From: an uncultured Eggerthella sp.
Lineage (GTDB): Bacteria > Actinomycetota > Coriobacteriia > Coriobacteriales > Eggerthellaceae
Direction of reading: 5' to 3'
DNA: 64,000 bases
Assembly (NCBI GenBank): GCA_900546175.1
Contig: URBX01000003.1
Location: 1-64,000, forward strand
Shown in pieces: positions 7,627 through 14,019 of the stretch. Numbering within the stretch: the stretch's first letter is position 1; every line of letters starts with the position of its first letter. A program made the translations under genes and the position numbers. The notes under the pieces are model-generated. The model searched no databases. It was not told the origin of the DNA and worked only from the letters and a program-made list of their open reading frames with translations.

Positions 7627-8289
7627 ATGAGCAAGCAAAACCATAAGAGGCCTGGATGCGTCGATGTATTTAGGTCCTATCTTGTCAACGATGCCTCGTT
7701 CGCGGGCGATCTTGAGATTCCAGTTATCCACCCGACAACAGTCGTGCCTAAAAAAATCGCTCCTTTCTCTCAAGCGATTTCAGCAAAAAACAGAGATTTG
7801 TGGGTGCATTTCTACGAGGACGATGTGAAGTTCGAAAGGGTTTGGAACAACCCGAAGCGTTATCTGGAAATACTCTCTGGATTCGAAGGCGTTATTGCAC
7901 CTGACTTCAGCGTATACAGAGACATGCCTCTCGTGATGCAATTCTGGAACATCTACAGATCTCGCGCAATAGCCCACGCGCTCCAATCCAGAGGCGTCAC
8001 TGTCATCCCGAACCTGCGTTTTGGAGATAGGCGAACCTGGGAGGCTTGCTGCCTCGGAATCAGCAAGCGCTCGGTCATCGCGGTTGGAAGCTATGGGAAT
8101 ATCAAGAATGTGGAGGATCGAAGGCACTTCACTGATGGCCTCGACTATGTTTCAAACCGGATTAAACCATGCGCAATTGTTTTCTATGGCTCCACCCCCG
8201 ATTCGATTCTAAGGAAGCTCCAAGGTGCCGGTATAGCGACTATTTCGTTTGAGAGCACGTTTTCCCAATCACGCAAGAGGAGCCGCTAA
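7627..8289 (+). CDS. DUF4417 family protein
   Basis: A 220-residue soluble protein with the features of DUF4417: 'LWVHFYEDDVKFERVWNNPKRYL', 'FEGVIAPDFSVYRDMPLVMQFWNIYRSRAIAHALQ', 'VIPNLRFGDRRTWEACCLGI' and a late 'PCAIVFYGS'. The family is common in phages and integrative elements; its biochemical role is not established. A strong AAGGAGG precedes the ATG and the stop codon overlaps the next start by 1 bp, so it is co-translated with the candidate toxin gene. GC content matches the surrounding cassette. Confidence 0.8.
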   Translation: MSKQNHKRPGCVDVFRSYLVNDASFAGDLEIPVIHPTTVVPKKIAPFSQAISAKNRDLWVHFYEDDVKFERVWNNPKRYLEILSGFEGVIAPDFSVYRDMPLVMQFWNIYRSRAIAHALQSRGVTVIPNLRFGDRRTWEACCLGISKRSVIAVGSYGNIKNVEDRRHFTDGLDYVSNRIKPCAIVFYGSTPDSILRKLQGAGIATISFESTFSQSRKRSR

Positions 8290-8783
8290 TGGGCGGCGGA
8301 TATCATGGCGGCTTTGGCGCAACCTTGGGAAGTGCTTTTGCCGGAGATGCAAGCTTTATGGGCAGCTCAGAACGGTTTCTGAAAAACATCAGAAACCGCA
8401 ATGATGTCGACCCTGGCGGAAAATTCGACATCATCGCTCATGGAACAGCCCACACTATCGAAATCGAACACAATGGGCAAAAGATTCAGGTAAATTCGCG
8501 CACGGCGGCAAATATGATCAAGAGGCTTTCAGGCTACAACGGCCAAAGCATCAGGCTTCTGTCTTGCAGCACGGGATCAGACAGCGCAGGCTTCGCACAG
8601 AATCTCGCCAATAAGCTCGGCGTAACAGTGTATGCACCTAGCGATAAACTATGGGCATATGGGAATGGGCGCCATGTTATCGCCCCAACCAGTTTAACAA
8701 AAGACCGCTTTGGAAATCCACGGCCAGATCTCAGTAGACCCGGAAGATTTGTAAAATACACCCCAGGAGGTAACAAACGATGA
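8289..8783 (+). CDS. Small His/Cys caspase-like (clan CD type) protein, candidate toxin
   Basis: A 164-residue protein with no signal peptide. It has a Gly-rich N-terminus, then 'FDIIAHGTAHTIEI' with His51-Gly52 and 'IRLLSCSTGSDSAGFAQNLANKLGVTVYAP' with Cys93. The spacing and context (His-Gly after a hydrophobic strand, Cys after the next strand) match the dyad of clan CD peptidases such as CHAT, C80 or DUF4347-like domains, which also occur as toxin tips in polymorphic toxins. It is fused by overlap to DUF4417 upstream (1 bp) and to the zinc-ribbon gene downstream (4 bp). Function as toxin is inference; the fold assignment is from motif pattern only. Confidence 0.55.
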   Translation: MGGGYHGGFGATLGSAFAGDASFMGSSERFLKNIRNRNDVDPGGKFDIIAHGTAHTIEIEHNGQKIQVNSRTAANMIKRLSGYNGQSIRLLSCSTGSDSAGFAQNLANKLGVTVYAPSDKLWAYGNGRHVIAPTSLTKDRFGNPRPDLSRPGRFVKYTPGGNKR

Positions 8784-9127
8784 ACTGTCCTGAATGCAAC
8801 GCTTCGACCATTTCTAAAATCGAGGGATCGAGCCTCGTTATCGAATGCGCAGAGTGCGGTTGGTCAATCGCAACCAGTCACATCGATCCGATCTACGAGG
8901 ACGAGACGATTTACCTCGTTCATGTAGGATTCAACAAGAACCCAAGCAAAGAGGCCCTCAAGGCTGTAGCGCGTATCACTGGAGGAAACTTCATCTCCGC
9001 AAAGCGCCTTCTCGAAACTCCAGGCTCAAAGCTAATCGAAGGAAAGGCTCCTGTAGTCAAGAAGTGCCTTGAAGACCTTACGGCCGCTGGCGTCAGTTTT
9101 GAGGTGAATCCCGAATTCCTCTTTTAG
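8780..9127 (+). CDS. Zinc-ribbon protein with ribosomal L7/L12 C-terminal-like domain, candidate immunity protein
   Basis: A 115-residue protein with an N-terminal zinc ribbon (Cys3, Cys6, Cys23, Cys26) and a C-terminal half (about 48-112) that follows the L7/L12 C-terminal pattern: strand, 'KEALKAVARITGGNFISAKRLLE' helix pair, 'GKAPVVKKCLEDLTAAGVSFEV' helix-strand. It overlaps the candidate toxin gene by 4 bp (ATGA) and is the last gene of the cassette, a typical position for an antidote. Small proteins with L7/L12-like domains exist beside toxin genes, but this pairing is inferred from layout, not proven. Confidence 0.6.
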   Translation: MNCPECNASTISKIEGSSLVIECAECGWSIATSHIDPIYEDETIYLVHVGFNKNPSKEALKAVARITGGNFISAKRLLETPGSKLIEGKAPVVKKCLEDLTAAGVSFEVNPEFLF

Positions 9128-9547
9128 CAGAGGCGTGTGATTTTTCGGTGTTGGGCCGCTGATGCTGTATGCGCCAGCGGCCCAGCCTCTCACAGCTTAT
9201 TTCTTTTTGAATTTAAACTCGTGACTCACAGTGACTCACAAAAATGTCTCGGTTGACCCAAAAAACCGTGACCCAAATTTGACCACAGCCAAACGTCAAT
9301 TTTTGAGACTGAGCGTAAATAGGATCATCTAGAACAAACTGCGATAAACTGGAGCAAACTGGAGAGAGTTTTTTACTATTGAGTGGGAATAATACACCAT
9401 AAAAAGTGTATTAGTTATCTCCAGTGAATTGAGGTTTTCTAGAGCGTGATTTAGTTCATCCAGCTTGCGTTAAGCAGGTACAATCCGAAGGAAAACTGCA
9501 GTTCAGATACATAAAATGCTAGGTAGTTTCATATTTCTACCTAGCCT
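9128..9547. other. 420-bp noncoding stretch with hairpins and short duplications
   Basis: No gene seen. It contains the hairpin TGGGCCGCTG (9152-9161) / CAGCGGCCCA (9175-9184) about 25 bp after the cassette's last stop, a tandem 10-bp duplication GTGACTCACA (9221-9240), repeated CAAACTG words around 9335-9362, and a small dyad AATACAC (9391-9397) / GTGTATT (9406-9412). Base composition drops here, which suggests a junction between separately acquired pieces. Confidence 0.5.
9152..9184 (+). terminator. Hairpin ending the accessory cassette
   Basis: Perfect 10-bp stem TGGGCCGCTG / CAGCGGCCCA with a 13-nt loop, 24 bp after the 8780-9127 gene. The following plus-strand bases are not T-rich, so intrinsic termination is uncertain; transcript stabilisation is possible. 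Confidence 0.5.
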
Positions 9548-9949
9548 TTGTTTTGCTCCGTAACCGTATCAAATTCTACATGTTGGTTCTATACGGCTAC
9601 GAATCTGGTAAGCGTTTCTGGCTTGGGGCACCTGCACGGAATCACGCAAATGGAGTACGTGCTCTGCTCGTGCTCTACGCTCGTTTCGCTGGATTTCCGT
9701 GGCATGGGGCCTGGAGAACGGTTGAATCTAAAGATGACATTCGGCGCTTGTACGTCGCTTGAGCGGATCCTGATTGATGCCGATTGGATACTGCTTACGC
9801 TGAGCGACAAGTATGTGACGTTCCACAACTGCTCATGCCTTGTAGGCGGCAACGAAACGACGTACTCCAGAAGCAGGATCTCGAGCAATTGCATGAGGAT
9901 TGACATCGAGGGACAGGCGGGTTATCTGACTGCGAAGTGGTATGAAAAC
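9548..9949 (+). pseudogene. 3' fragment of a BspA-like/DUF285 leucine-rich surface protein gene
   Basis: The frame encodes repeats of the BspA/Mycoplasma-lipoprotein DUF285 type: 'MEYVLCSCSTLVSLDFRGMGPGE', 'MTFGACTSLERILIDADW' and the typical end 'CLVGGNETTYSRS...RIDIEGQAGYLTAK'. Intact proteins have a signal peptide, many such repeats and a C-terminal anchor; here about 130 residues remain with no signal, no plausible promoter and no anchor. It runs into the terminator of the convergent minus-strand gene. Best taken as a gene relic left by recombination. Confidence 0.65.
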
Positions 9950-9951
9950 GC

Positions 9952-9969
9952 CCCTCCCGATTGGGAGGG
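9952..9969 (-). terminator. Terminator of the minus-strand gene 9977-10927
   Basis: Stem CCCTCCC (9952-9958) / GGGAGGG (9963-9969) with a GATT loop. Read on the minus strand it is 8 bp past the stop codon and is followed by GCGTTTTC, a short T run. Confidence 0.65.
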
Positions 9970-9976
9970 ACATGGG

Positions 9977-10927
9977 CTAGAACTCGATGTCAATCTTAAA
10001 GAACTGACGTTGCTCGTTTTTGAATTCTCCCTTGATGTCTACGTTAGCTTCGGCATCAAGCTTTTCGAGTACAGCGTTCACCTTTGCTGCTGCGTTTGCG
10101 GTCATGCTGGCATTTGAGCTGTTCTTGATCACCCTGTGATACTCATGAATCTTGTTGTCGCTCTCTTCGTCACACCTTGCACGTACGAGCTGCGTGATCT
10201 CTGCGCTTTCCGCATACCACTTCAGCTTCGGTTCGACAGGCGTACTACTGCCCTTGAACGACTGGGAAACTACAGCCTTCTTCTCAACGACCTTTAGGGC
10301 CTCGGCACTCATCTCTCCAGTCTCGGAGCAGTTGATGTCTACCTCCTTGGCTTCCGCCTTGGCCTTACGGGCGAGTCCGCCTTTGCCGACCTTAACCTTC
10401 TTTGCATATTCATAGGTCTCGATGGTGCACTTCTTAGCGCCGAGCGAGTAAGCAATCTCGAACAACTCTGCGCGTCTTTCATCTTGCATGGTGTCAAAGA
10501 ACTTGTCTATGTTGACGTAGCGCGTTCCGAACTTGTCTACATAGTAAATCGACCAGCTTTCGGCATGAGGGTAGAACTGAATGCCGCTTCGTTCCACTTC
10601 TCTTTCGTAGAGGTGGAGAACGGTTACGCCAGCGGCCCTGCTAATCCAGCCGATAGCTCCCTCCATAACATCAACGCTTTCCCTTGAGCCGTTGTCTACA
10701 ATGGTGATCAGCTTGGGCATTTGGAAGTTAGGGGCTTCAAAATCTGTGCGGCTGATCGGGTTGTAGTACCTCTTCTTAGCCTTCATTAGCTCGCCGGATG
10801 CGCCTTCCGCGACGTTGTGCGCGGTGTTGGAAGCCAACTCAACGGCGCGACCGCTAATCTCTTTCGTTTTTTCAGCGGCTCTTGAGGCGGACTTCCTGAT
10901 AATATTGCTGGGATTCTCTTTCGCCAT
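9977..10927 (-). CDS. Hypothetical protein with N-terminal helical segment
   Basis: Not recognised. A 316-residue soluble protein with a good start (GGGGGAG before ATG). Residues 1-50 are Ala/Lys/Glu-rich and helical (SRAAEKTKEISGRAVELAS), suited to an amphipathic helix or coiled coil. Residues 60-175 form a mixed alpha/beta core: 'PKLITIVDNGSRESVDVMEGAIGW', 'VLHLYEREVERSG', 'YPHAESWSIYYVDKFGTRYVNIDKFF' and 'AYSLGAKKCTIETYEYAKK'. Residues 175-230 are Lys-rich and low complexity. The last 75 residues are helical. No transmembrane segment or catalytic motif stands out. It stands alone between gene relics with its own terminator, a setting typical of accessory or phage-defence cargo. Confidence 0.65.
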   Translation of the reverse strand: MAKENPSNIIRKSASRAAEKTKEISGRAVELASNTAHNVAEGASGELMKAKKRYYNPISRTDFEAPNFQMPKLITIVDNGSRESVDVMEGAIGWISRAAGVTVLHLYEREVERSGIQFYPHAESWSIYYVDKFGTRYVNIDKFFDTMQDERRAELFEIAYSLGAKKCTIETYEYAKKVKVGKGGLARKAKAEAKEVDINCSETGEMSAEALKVVEKKAVVSQSFKGSSTPVEPKLKWYAESAEITQLVRARCDEESDNKIHEYHRVIKNSSNASMTANAAAKVNAVLEKLDAEANVDIKGEFKNEQRQFFKIDIEF

Positions 10928-11022
10928 CTCTCCCCCTTCCTTGGAACGATGCTAATTATATTTCCGATTTGTTCCTGATAGGGGATGTATTTTTCGCGTG
11001 GCAACTTCGTAGCAAATGAGAA

Positions 11023-11052
11023 GACCCCAGCGGCTGGCGTGCTGCTGAGGTC
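11023..11052 (-). terminator. Hairpin after the truncated minus-strand reading frame
   Basis: Stem GACCCCAGCGGC (11023-11034) / GCTGCTGAGGTC (11041-11052), with mismatches, 9 bp beyond the stop of the remnant frame 11062-11325 on the minus strand. It belongs to the same hairpin sequence type as 7394 and 9152. Confidence 0.5.
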
Positions 11053-11061
11053 TATAAATCA

Positions 11062-11325
11062 CTACTTCAGGATGACTTCGGCTTCCTGAAAGAGACGCTC
11101 GAAGTGCTCGCGGGTTCTGGTTGATGCATGCGGTGATATTGCGTCTTCGGGGTCGTTGTCCATGGGCTCGAGGAAGTCAGACTGATTGCCCGCATGGCGA
11201 GGACTCGGCTTCACGCCCACCGCCCCGCTAATCCGACGTGTCAGGCGGACCTGCTCCCCCTCCGCTGTCCAATACGCGGGACACGCAAACCACCTGCAAC
11301 TATTTACGATACAAATGGGCGTATA
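11062..11325 (-). pseudogene. Possible 3' remnant of an unidentified gene
   Basis: An open frame of 87 codons without a credible start ends at TAG 11064-11062, just before a terminator-like hairpin. The C-terminal half reads like real protein: 'EGEQVRLTRRISGAVGVKP', 'NQSDFLEPMDNDPEDAISP', 'STRTREHFERLFQEAEVILK'. A codon-biased frame with its own terminator but no 5' end suggests that the upstream part was lost when the hsd operon was inserted. The parent family is not recognised. Confidence 0.4.
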
Positions 11326-11377
11326 TTAGCTGATGGCTAAGGACTTTTCCTGCTCGATGATATACTTTCATTTGTAT
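11309..11377 (+). promoter_or_regulatory. Promoter region and inverted operators of the hsd operon
   Basis: A 9-bp inverted repeat, ATACAAATG (11309-11317) and CATTTGTAT (11369-11377), brackets a -10 like TATACT (11360-11365); no good -35 was found. The same ATACAAATG word occurs in the operator of the XRE gene (6458-6466). The first gene downstream encodes a ribbon-helix-helix protein, a good candidate for the binder. Confidence 0.5.
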
Positions 11378-11409
11378 TGCATTCCGCAAACGAAACGTAA
11401 GGAATAGCG

Positions 11410-11619
11410 ATGAGCTACAAGGAACTGATCAAGAGCGGCGCCGACGCGACCGACATCCAGCAATATCTGGTTGATGGCGAGATGACCGCCATCACCATCC
11501 GCATCCCGAAGAATCTTCGGGATAGCGCTAAAGAAGCCGCAGAGCTTCGTGGAATGAGCTTCAGCACGTTGATCCGCAAGTGCATGATTGACGAGCTTTC
11601 GAATATCGAGAGGGGCTAG
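11410..11619 (+). CDS. Ribbon-helix-helix DNA-binding protein
   Basis: A 69-residue protein whose C-terminal half (about 25-66) fits the RHH/Arc-CopG fold: strand 'TAITIRIPKNL', helix 'RDSAKEAAELRG', turn 'MSFSTL' and helix 'IRKCMIDELS'. It begins at ATG 11410 after GTAAGGAA and ends 1 bp before hsdM. Small RHH proteins at the head of restriction-modification operons often act as autoregulators or are antitoxin-like; no toxin gene is adjacent, so regulation of the hsd genes is the likely job. Confidence 0.78.
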   Translation: MSYKELIKSGADATDIQQYLVDGEMTAITIRIPKNLRDSAKEAAELRGMSFSTLIRKCMIDELSNIERG

Positions 11620-11620
11620 C

Positions 11621-13201
11621 ATGGCTGACACCACTAAGGAACAGCAGCGCGCCGAGCTGCACAAAACAATCTGGTCCATCGCCGACGACTTGCGCGGCAG
11701 CGTGGACGGTTGGGACTTCAAGCAATACATCCTATGCACGCTCTTCTACCGCTTCGTGAGCGAGAACCTTTGCGCCTACCTTGCCGAGCAGGAAGGTGAC
11801 CCCTCCTTCGACTACGCTTCCATGCCTGACGACCAAGCCGAGTGGGGTCGCGAGGAGACCGTCAAGGAGAAAGGTTTCTTCATCCTTCCCAGCGAGCTAT
11901 TCTGCAACATCCTCAAGCGCGTGGACAAGGACGGCATGCGCCTGACCGAGGATGGGCAGGACCTCAACGAGCTGCTGACCCAGGTATTTAAGAATATCGA
12001 GGGTTCTGCTGTTGGCACGGAGTCTGAGGGCGACCTCAAGGGCCTGTTCGACGACATGGACGTCAACAGCGCCAAGCTAGGCAACTCGGTCATCGAGCGC
12101 AACAAGAAGCTGGTGAAGCTCATCTCCAAGATCGGCTCGCTGGACTTCGGCGGTGCCTTCCAGGACAACTCCATCGACGCCTTCGGCGACGCCTACGAGT
12201 TCCTCATGACCATGTACGCCTCCAACGCCGGCAAGTCCGGTGGCGAGTTCTTCACCCCGCAGGAGGTGGGCGAGCTTTTGGCGCGTATTGCCATCGGCGA
12301 TCGCAAGAGCGTGAACAAGGTATACGACCCTTGCTGCGGCAGCGGTGGCCTGCTGTTGAAGTTTGCAAAGATCCTGGGCAAGGAAAACGTGCGCGGCGGA
12401 TACTTTGGCCAGGAGATCAACCTGACCACCTACAACCTTGCCCGCATCAATATGTTCCTGCACGACGTGAACTTCGATAAGTTCGATATTGCGTTGGGCG
12501 ATACACTCAAGGAGCCCGCCCATTGGGACGATGAGCCATTTGATGCCATTGTTTCGAATCCGCCCTACTCCATCAAGTGGGAAGGCAAGGGCAACCCCCT
12601 CAACATCAACGACGCTCGCTTCAGTCCCGCAGGAGTTTTGGCGCCCGCCAGCAAGGCGGACCTAGCCTTCACCATGCACATGCTGAGCTGGCTTAGCACT
12701 GAGGGCACAGCCGCCATCGTCGAGTTCCCCGGCGTGCTCTACCGTGGAGGTGCCGAGGGTAAGATCCGCGATTATATGGTGCGCAACAACTTTGTCGAGG
12801 CGGTCATCCAGCTTCCGGCTGACCTGTTCTTTGGTACCACCATTGCTACTTGCATCATCGTGCTTAAGAAGAACAAGAACGCAAGCAATGTGCTGTTCAT
12901 CGACGCCAGCGAGCAGTTCGAGCGCCGCGACTCCAAGAACAAGCTGATGCCCGCTAACATCGACCGCATCATGGACGCAATCGCTGCGCGCGCAGAGGAG
13001 GATCACTTCTCCAAGCTGGTTTCCAATGACGAGATCTTGACAAACGACGCCAACCTGTCCGTTAGCTCTTACGTCGAGAAGAAGGACGAACGCGAGGAAA
13101 TCGATATCGCCGAGCTCAATGCAGAAATCAAACGCATCGTAGCGCGTGAGCAGGAACTGCGCGAAAAAATTGACGCCATCGTGGCCAACTTGGAAGGCTA
13201 G
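11621..13201 (+). CDS. hsdM: Type I restriction-modification system DNA methyltransferase subunit HsdM
   Basis: A 526-residue N6-adenine methyltransferase. The N-terminal HsdM helical domain (residues 1-165, 'KTIWSIADDLRGSVDGWDFKQYIL') precedes the catalytic domain with the SAM motif 'VYDPCCGSGGLL' (near 235) and the target-adenine motif NPPY (313-316). The C-terminal tail is coiled coil for contact with HsdS. ATG 11621 follows AGAGGGG; the open frame extends upstream to 11588 but overlaps the RHH gene. Methylates the host target and forms the R-M complex with HsdS and HsdR encoded downstream. Confidence 0.96.
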   Translation: MADTTKEQQRAELHKTIWSIADDLRGSVDGWDFKQYILCTLFYRFVSENLCAYLAEQEGDPSFDYASMPDDQAEWGREETVKEKGFFILPSELFCNILKRVDKDGMRLTEDGQDLNELLTQVFKNIEGSAVGTESEGDLKGLFDDMDVNSAKLGNSVIERNKKLVKLISKIGSLDFGGAFQDNSIDAFGDAYEFLMTMYASNAGKSGGEFFTPQEVGELLARIAIGDRKSVNKVYDPCCGSGGLLLKFAKILGKENVRGGYFGQEINLTTYNLARINMFLHDVNFDKFDIALGDTLKEPAHWDDEPFDAIVSNPPYSIKWEGKGNPLNINDARFSPAGVLAPASKADLAFTMHMLSWLSTEGTAAIVEFPGVLYRGGAEGKIRDYMVRNNFVEAVIQLPADLFFGTTIATCIIVLKKNKNASNVLFIDASEQFERRDSKNKLMPANIDRIMDAIAARAEEDHFSKLVSNDEILTNDANLSVSSYVEKKDEREEIDIAELNAEIKRIVAREQELREKIDAIVANLEG

Positions 13202-13206
13202 TCAAA

Positions 13207-14019
13207 ATGGGAAATAAAGAAACGCAGGCAGCTCACGAGCTAGCTATCCTCAACCATCTTAAACAGCTTTTATGCGAAGGATACAATCTGAAGCATTATT
13301 TTGCCTGCTCTCAAGATGATGTTGAATCCATCAAGGCGGCTCTTCTTTCGGCTGAACAGAATCAAGAAACCACTTTTCCTGATTTCTCTGCTGAGGCTTG
13401 CTGCATTGAGCTATTTGCTATTTCGTCTTCTGAGCAAGGAAAGAAATGCGGACCGCTTCAATCAAAGCAAGATGGCGACCTTCAGAGGACAATTGCCAAT
13501 GATGATGAAAGGACGGCATTGGCCAAAAACGGCCAGACTCGCGTTTACACCCAAGTTCATCCCCAGCATAGCTACGAACATCTTTCCCGATCTCTGAGGG
13601 AAAACTTCGGGAGTCATCTGAATAGCTTACGTCGATCTAAAAATGAATATCTGACAAGGATTTTCGTAGTCGAATATCCAGAAACCGACCTTCACTGCTT
13701 TTTTAGTCCAGATTCTGATTTGAGGTACGAAGGTCTCTGTATGGGTGATTTTACTGCCGAGTATTCTAATGGAAGAGATAACGGATTATATCGCTTGAGC
13801 AGGGATAAAGAGAATCTTAACTGGCTTGGTGAATACGCTGATGAGGTTGATTACGTAATTTTCCACGGAGTGCATTCCGTGGAAGTGATAAACCTGCACA
13901 ACGTGGGACAAATAACAGGATTCCTTCCATGGCGCATGCGTTCTTATCCGGCGATGGCTATAACATATGCAACCTCAATCTTTCTAGGGTCGTTCGAGAA
14001 AGGCTCAAATAATGAATAG
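13207..14019 (+). CDS. Unknown protein encoded inside the hsd operon, possible nuclease fold
   Basis: Not recognised as a named family. A 270-residue soluble protein encoded 5 bp after hsdM and overlapping hsdS by 8 bp, so it is made with the R-M enzymes. The DNA is visibly AT-richer than hsdM and hsdR. The stretch 'FPDFSAEACCIELFAISSSEQGKK' (about residues 57-80; D59, E68, K79/K80) has the look of a PD-(D/E)xK core, with a long variable loop. A C-terminal 'VDYVIFHGVHSVEVINLHNVG' strand pair follows. Roles as an added nuclease, a modulator of restriction, or anti-phage sensor are all inference. Confidence 0.7.
   Translation: MGNKETQAAHELAILNHLKQLLCEGYNLKHYFACSQDDVESIKAALLSAEQNQETTFPDFSAEACCIELFAISSSEQGKKCGPLQSKQDGDLQRTIANDDERTALAKNGQTRVYTQVHPQHSYEHLSRSLRENFGSHLNSLRRSKNEYLTRIFVVEYPETDLHCFFSPDSDLRYEGLCMGDFTAEYSNGRDNGLYRLSRDKENLNWLGEYADEVDYVIFHGVHSVEVINLHNVGQITGFLPWRMRSYPAMAITYATSIFLGSFEKGSNNE

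Noticed and set aside
7384..7773. 129-codon minus-strand frame across the DUF4417 start
   Set aside because: Overlaps the DUF4417 gene start antisense and lacks a ribosome site; the hairpin at 7394 would sit inside its 3' end.
9221..9240. Direct repeat as a transposon target duplication
   Set aside because: The two 10-bp copies are immediately adjacent with nothing between them.
11410..11619. RHH gene as antitoxin of a toxin-antitoxin pair
   Set aside because: The next gene is hsdM, not a toxin; regulation of the hsd operon is simpler.
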